A stretch of 64,000 nt of DNA from Brenneria sp. hezel4-2-4 (GTDB taxonomy: Bacteria; Pseudomonadota; Gammaproteobacteria; Enterobacterales; Enterobacteriaceae): NCBI RefSeq assembly GCF_013155275.1, contig NZ_JABJXS010000010.1, positions 1-64,000 on the forward strand, read 5' to 3'. The notes beneath the pieces are model-generated. The model was not told where the DNA came from, searched no databases, and was given only the letters and a program-made list of their open reading frames with translations. Both the position numbers and the translations under genes were made by a program. This document shows positions 62,375-64,000 of this stretch, piece after piece; the stretch's first letter is position 1; each line of letters begins with the position of its first letter.

Positions 62375-63163
62375 TCACGCCCGCTCGGCCACGTCCGGCC
62401 GTTGGCTAAACGCCGTCAGTTGCGCAACAACCGTATCCGGATGGGAAATAAAGGGCGCATGCGCCGCTTTCGGGATCACCAACGATGAAGACCGCGGCCA
62501 CTGTTCATCCAGCAAACCGGCCACTTTACGCGGCACCAATCCGTCCAACGCGCCATAGAGACGCAAAAACGGCAGCGGCAATGACGTCAGCGCCGGCCGT
62601 AAATCCGTCTGACGCAGAATTTCCAGACCGCCGTTCAGCACCTCGACGGAGGGCATGGGTTGCTCCAGCACCACGCGCTTCAGTAATCGGGCATCCTGTC
62701 GCGCGCTATCGGTTCCCAGCGTTTGCAGCGCCAGAAAACGTTCGACGGTGCGCTGGAAATCATCGCTGAGCTGCTGCTGGAACCCGTGCAACACATCGGA
62801 TTTAATGCCCGGCCAGCCCTCCCGCGCGCTAAAGCACGGCGACGACGCCAGCGTGATCAGCCCGCTCACCCGCTGCGGCGCGTTTAATGCAATCTGACTG
62901 GTCACCAGCCCGCCCAGCGACCAGCCCAGCCAGACGGCGCGTTCAGGGGCCTGCGCCAGCACCGTCGCCGCCATGTCCTCCAGCGACATCGCGCCGAACC
63001 CCTGGCTTCGGCCATAGCCGGGCAAATCCACCAGATGCAGGCGAAAATGCGCGGCCAGTCGCGATGAAATGCCATGCCATACCTTCGCATTCAGCCCCCA
63101 GCCGTGCAGCAGCACAAGTTCCGTTTTTCCTGCGCCTTCAGTCTGCCAATACAACGGTTTCAT
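62375..63163 (-). CDS. bioH: Pimeloyl-ACP methyl ester carboxylesterase BioH
   Basis: Alpha/beta hydrolase releasing pimeloyl-ACP in biotin synthesis, 262 residues. Nucleophile Ser in GWSLGGLV (about residue 82), acid Asp in YGALDGLVP and His in AAHAPFIS. Start [10 protein letters not shown], with AAGGCGGA upstream. It is divergent from gntX, as in E. coli. Downstream on the same strand is the alkaline phosphatase cluster instead of rpnA/feoC. Confidence 0.96.
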   Translation of the reverse strand: MKPLYWQTEGAGKTELVLLHGWGLNAKVWHGISSRLAAHFRLHLVDLPGYGRSQGFGAMSLEDMAATVLAQAPERAVWLGWSLGGLVTSQIALNAPQRVSGLITLASSPCFSAREGWPGIKSDVLHGFQQQLSDDFQRTVERFLALQTLGTDSARQDARLLKRVVLEQPMPSVEVLNGGLEILRQTDLRPALTSLPLPFLRLYGALDGLVPRKVAGLLDEQWPRSSSLVIPKAAHAPFISHPDTVVAQLTAFSQRPDVAERA

Positions 63164-63216
63164 AAGTTATCGTCCGCCTTAGAGAAATCCACTCTGTTCA
63201 CTTCAGGGAAAAGCCT

Positions 63217-63918
63217 ATGTTAACCATCGCCGCCCTGTGCTGGCTATGCCGGTCGCCGCTTTATCGCAGCCAGCAGGGAATTTGCTCCTATTGCCAGCGC
63301 CGCCTGTCGCCGACGCCGGTATGCTGCCCACGCTGCGGCTTGCCGACCGGCGATCCGACGCGGCAGTGCGGGCGCTGTCTGAAAAATCCGCCGCCCTGGC
63401 AGTCGATAACGTTTGTCGGTGACTATGTTCCACCGCTCAACGCCTTAATCAAACAATTTAAATTTAACGGTAAAACGGAACTGGCCCCGGCGCTTGCCCG
63501 GCAACTCTTATTACGCTGGTTGGCCGCCTATCGCGAACAGGCGTTGCTGACGCCGCGCCGCCTGTTCCGGCCCGACCGGATAGTTACGGTGCCCCTGCAC
63601 CAACGGCGTCACTGGTCGCGCGGATTCAACCAGACCGAATTGTTAGCCCGCCCTTTGGCGCATTGGCTGGGATGTGATTATGAACCTCGCGCCATACGGC
63701 GTATCCGCCAGACGCCTCTTCAGCAAAAGCTCAGCGCCAGCGCACGGCGCGGCAATCTGCGAGGCGCGTTTCGCTGTCACGCCTCGCTGCCGGGCAAACA
63801 GGTGGTATTGCTGGATGATGTGGTGACCACCGGCAGCACCGCGGCGGAAATCAGCCGGCTTCTGCTGGCGCAAGGGGCGGCGGGCGTTCAGGTATGGTGT
63901 TTGTGCCGAACCTTGTAG
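63217..63918 (+). CDS. gntX: ComF/GntX family DNA utilization protein
   Basis: ComF family protein, 233 residues, related to phosphoribosyltransferases and needed in E. coli for use of DNA as nutrient. N-terminal zinc-ribbon cysteines (CWLC, CSYC, CPRC, CGRC), then a PRTase-like domain with VVLLDDVVTTGSTAAE near the C-terminus. RBS AGGGA upstream of ATG 63217. Followed by nfuA. Confidence 0.95.
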   Translation: MLTIAALCWLCRSPLYRSQQGICSYCQRRLSPTPVCCPRCGLPTGDPTRQCGRCLKNPPPWQSITFVGDYVPPLNALIKQFKFNGKTELAPALARQLLLRWLAAYREQALLTPRRLFRPDRIVTVPLHQRRHWSRGFNQTELLARPLAHWLGCDYEPRAIRRIRQTPLQQKLSASARRGNLRGAFRCHASLPGKQVVLLDDVVTTGSTAAEISRLLLAQGAAGVQVWCLCRTL

Positions 63919-63978
63919 TTCAAGGGAGGATGGGCGTATTATAACCGATAAGCGTAGTCAACCATTGAGTTTAACATT

Positions 63979-64000
63979 ATGATCCATATTACTGACGCTG
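63979..64000 (+). CDS. nfuA: Fe-S biogenesis protein NfuA, first codons only
   Basis: Seven codons (MIHITDA) remain before the window edge. They match the start of E. coli NfuA (MIRISDA), and the gene follows gntX in E. coli. NfuA carries and repairs [4Fe-4S] clusters. Cut by the window edge. Confidence 0.85.

Overview
The window is chromosomal DNA of an Enterobacterales bacterium. Most genes and their order match the E. coli str-crp-dam-mrcA-ompR-bioH segment, with proteins of close to E. coli length. The lineage-specific inserts (peptide-type ABC operon with an enolase-superfamily enzyme, opine/basic-amino-acid-type ABC operon with an AbgB-like amidohydrolase) and the moderately GC-rich codon use suggest a plant-associated soft-rot type member (Pectobacteriaceae, for example Brenneria, Pectobacterium or Lonsdalea). 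The genus is an inference. No rRNA, tRNA, CRISPR, phage or IS gene was found.

Layout. Positions 1-5400 hold the minus-strand str operon (rpsL-rpsG-fusA-tufA, tufA cut by the window edge) behind yheO-tusDCB (tRNA 2-thiolation). 5700-16700 holds the chaperone/isomerase genes fkpA, slyX and slyD, the glutathione-gated potassium efflux set kefG-kefB with yheV, the ABC-F gene yheS, a LysE-family exporter, yheU-prkB, yhfA, crp and ppiA. 16800-23600 is a minus-strand operon inserted beside ppiA: an enolase-superfamily enzyme, a family-5 binding protein, two permeases and two ATPases. cysG (24292-25671) is followed by a plus-strand amino-acid ABC operon ending in an M20 amidohydrolase. It is preceded by what looks like an NtrC/sigma54 promoter.

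30800-43800 is the conserved aroK-aroB-damX-dam-rpe-gph-trpS superoperon (minus strand), the hofMNOPQ DNA-uptake/pilus-type operon and the divergent mrcA (PBP1A). 43800-53900 holds nudE, igaA, yrfG-hslR-hslO, pckA, ompR-envZ and greB. 53886-55175 is an extra citrate synthase gene placed between greB and tex. Its active-site His equivalent to E. coli His305 is replaced by Asn. Between tex and bioH, where E. coli carries feoABC, there is a minus-strand cluster: alkaline phosphatase, a small exported CxxC protein, a LolD-type ATPase and an FtsX-type permease with a His-rich loop. I read it as a metal-linked (perhaps zinc) module. The window ends with gntX and the first codons of nfuA.

Most of the sequence is ordinary core genome. 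The points deserving a second look are the altered citrate synthase, the phosphatase/His-rich ABC module at the feo locus, the Ntr-type promoter ahead of the amino-acid ABC/amidohydrolase operon, the orphan enolase-family enzyme with its peptide transporter, and several structured non-coding segments (16787-16962, 20654-20757, 23935-23951, 41111-41148, 57792-58118).
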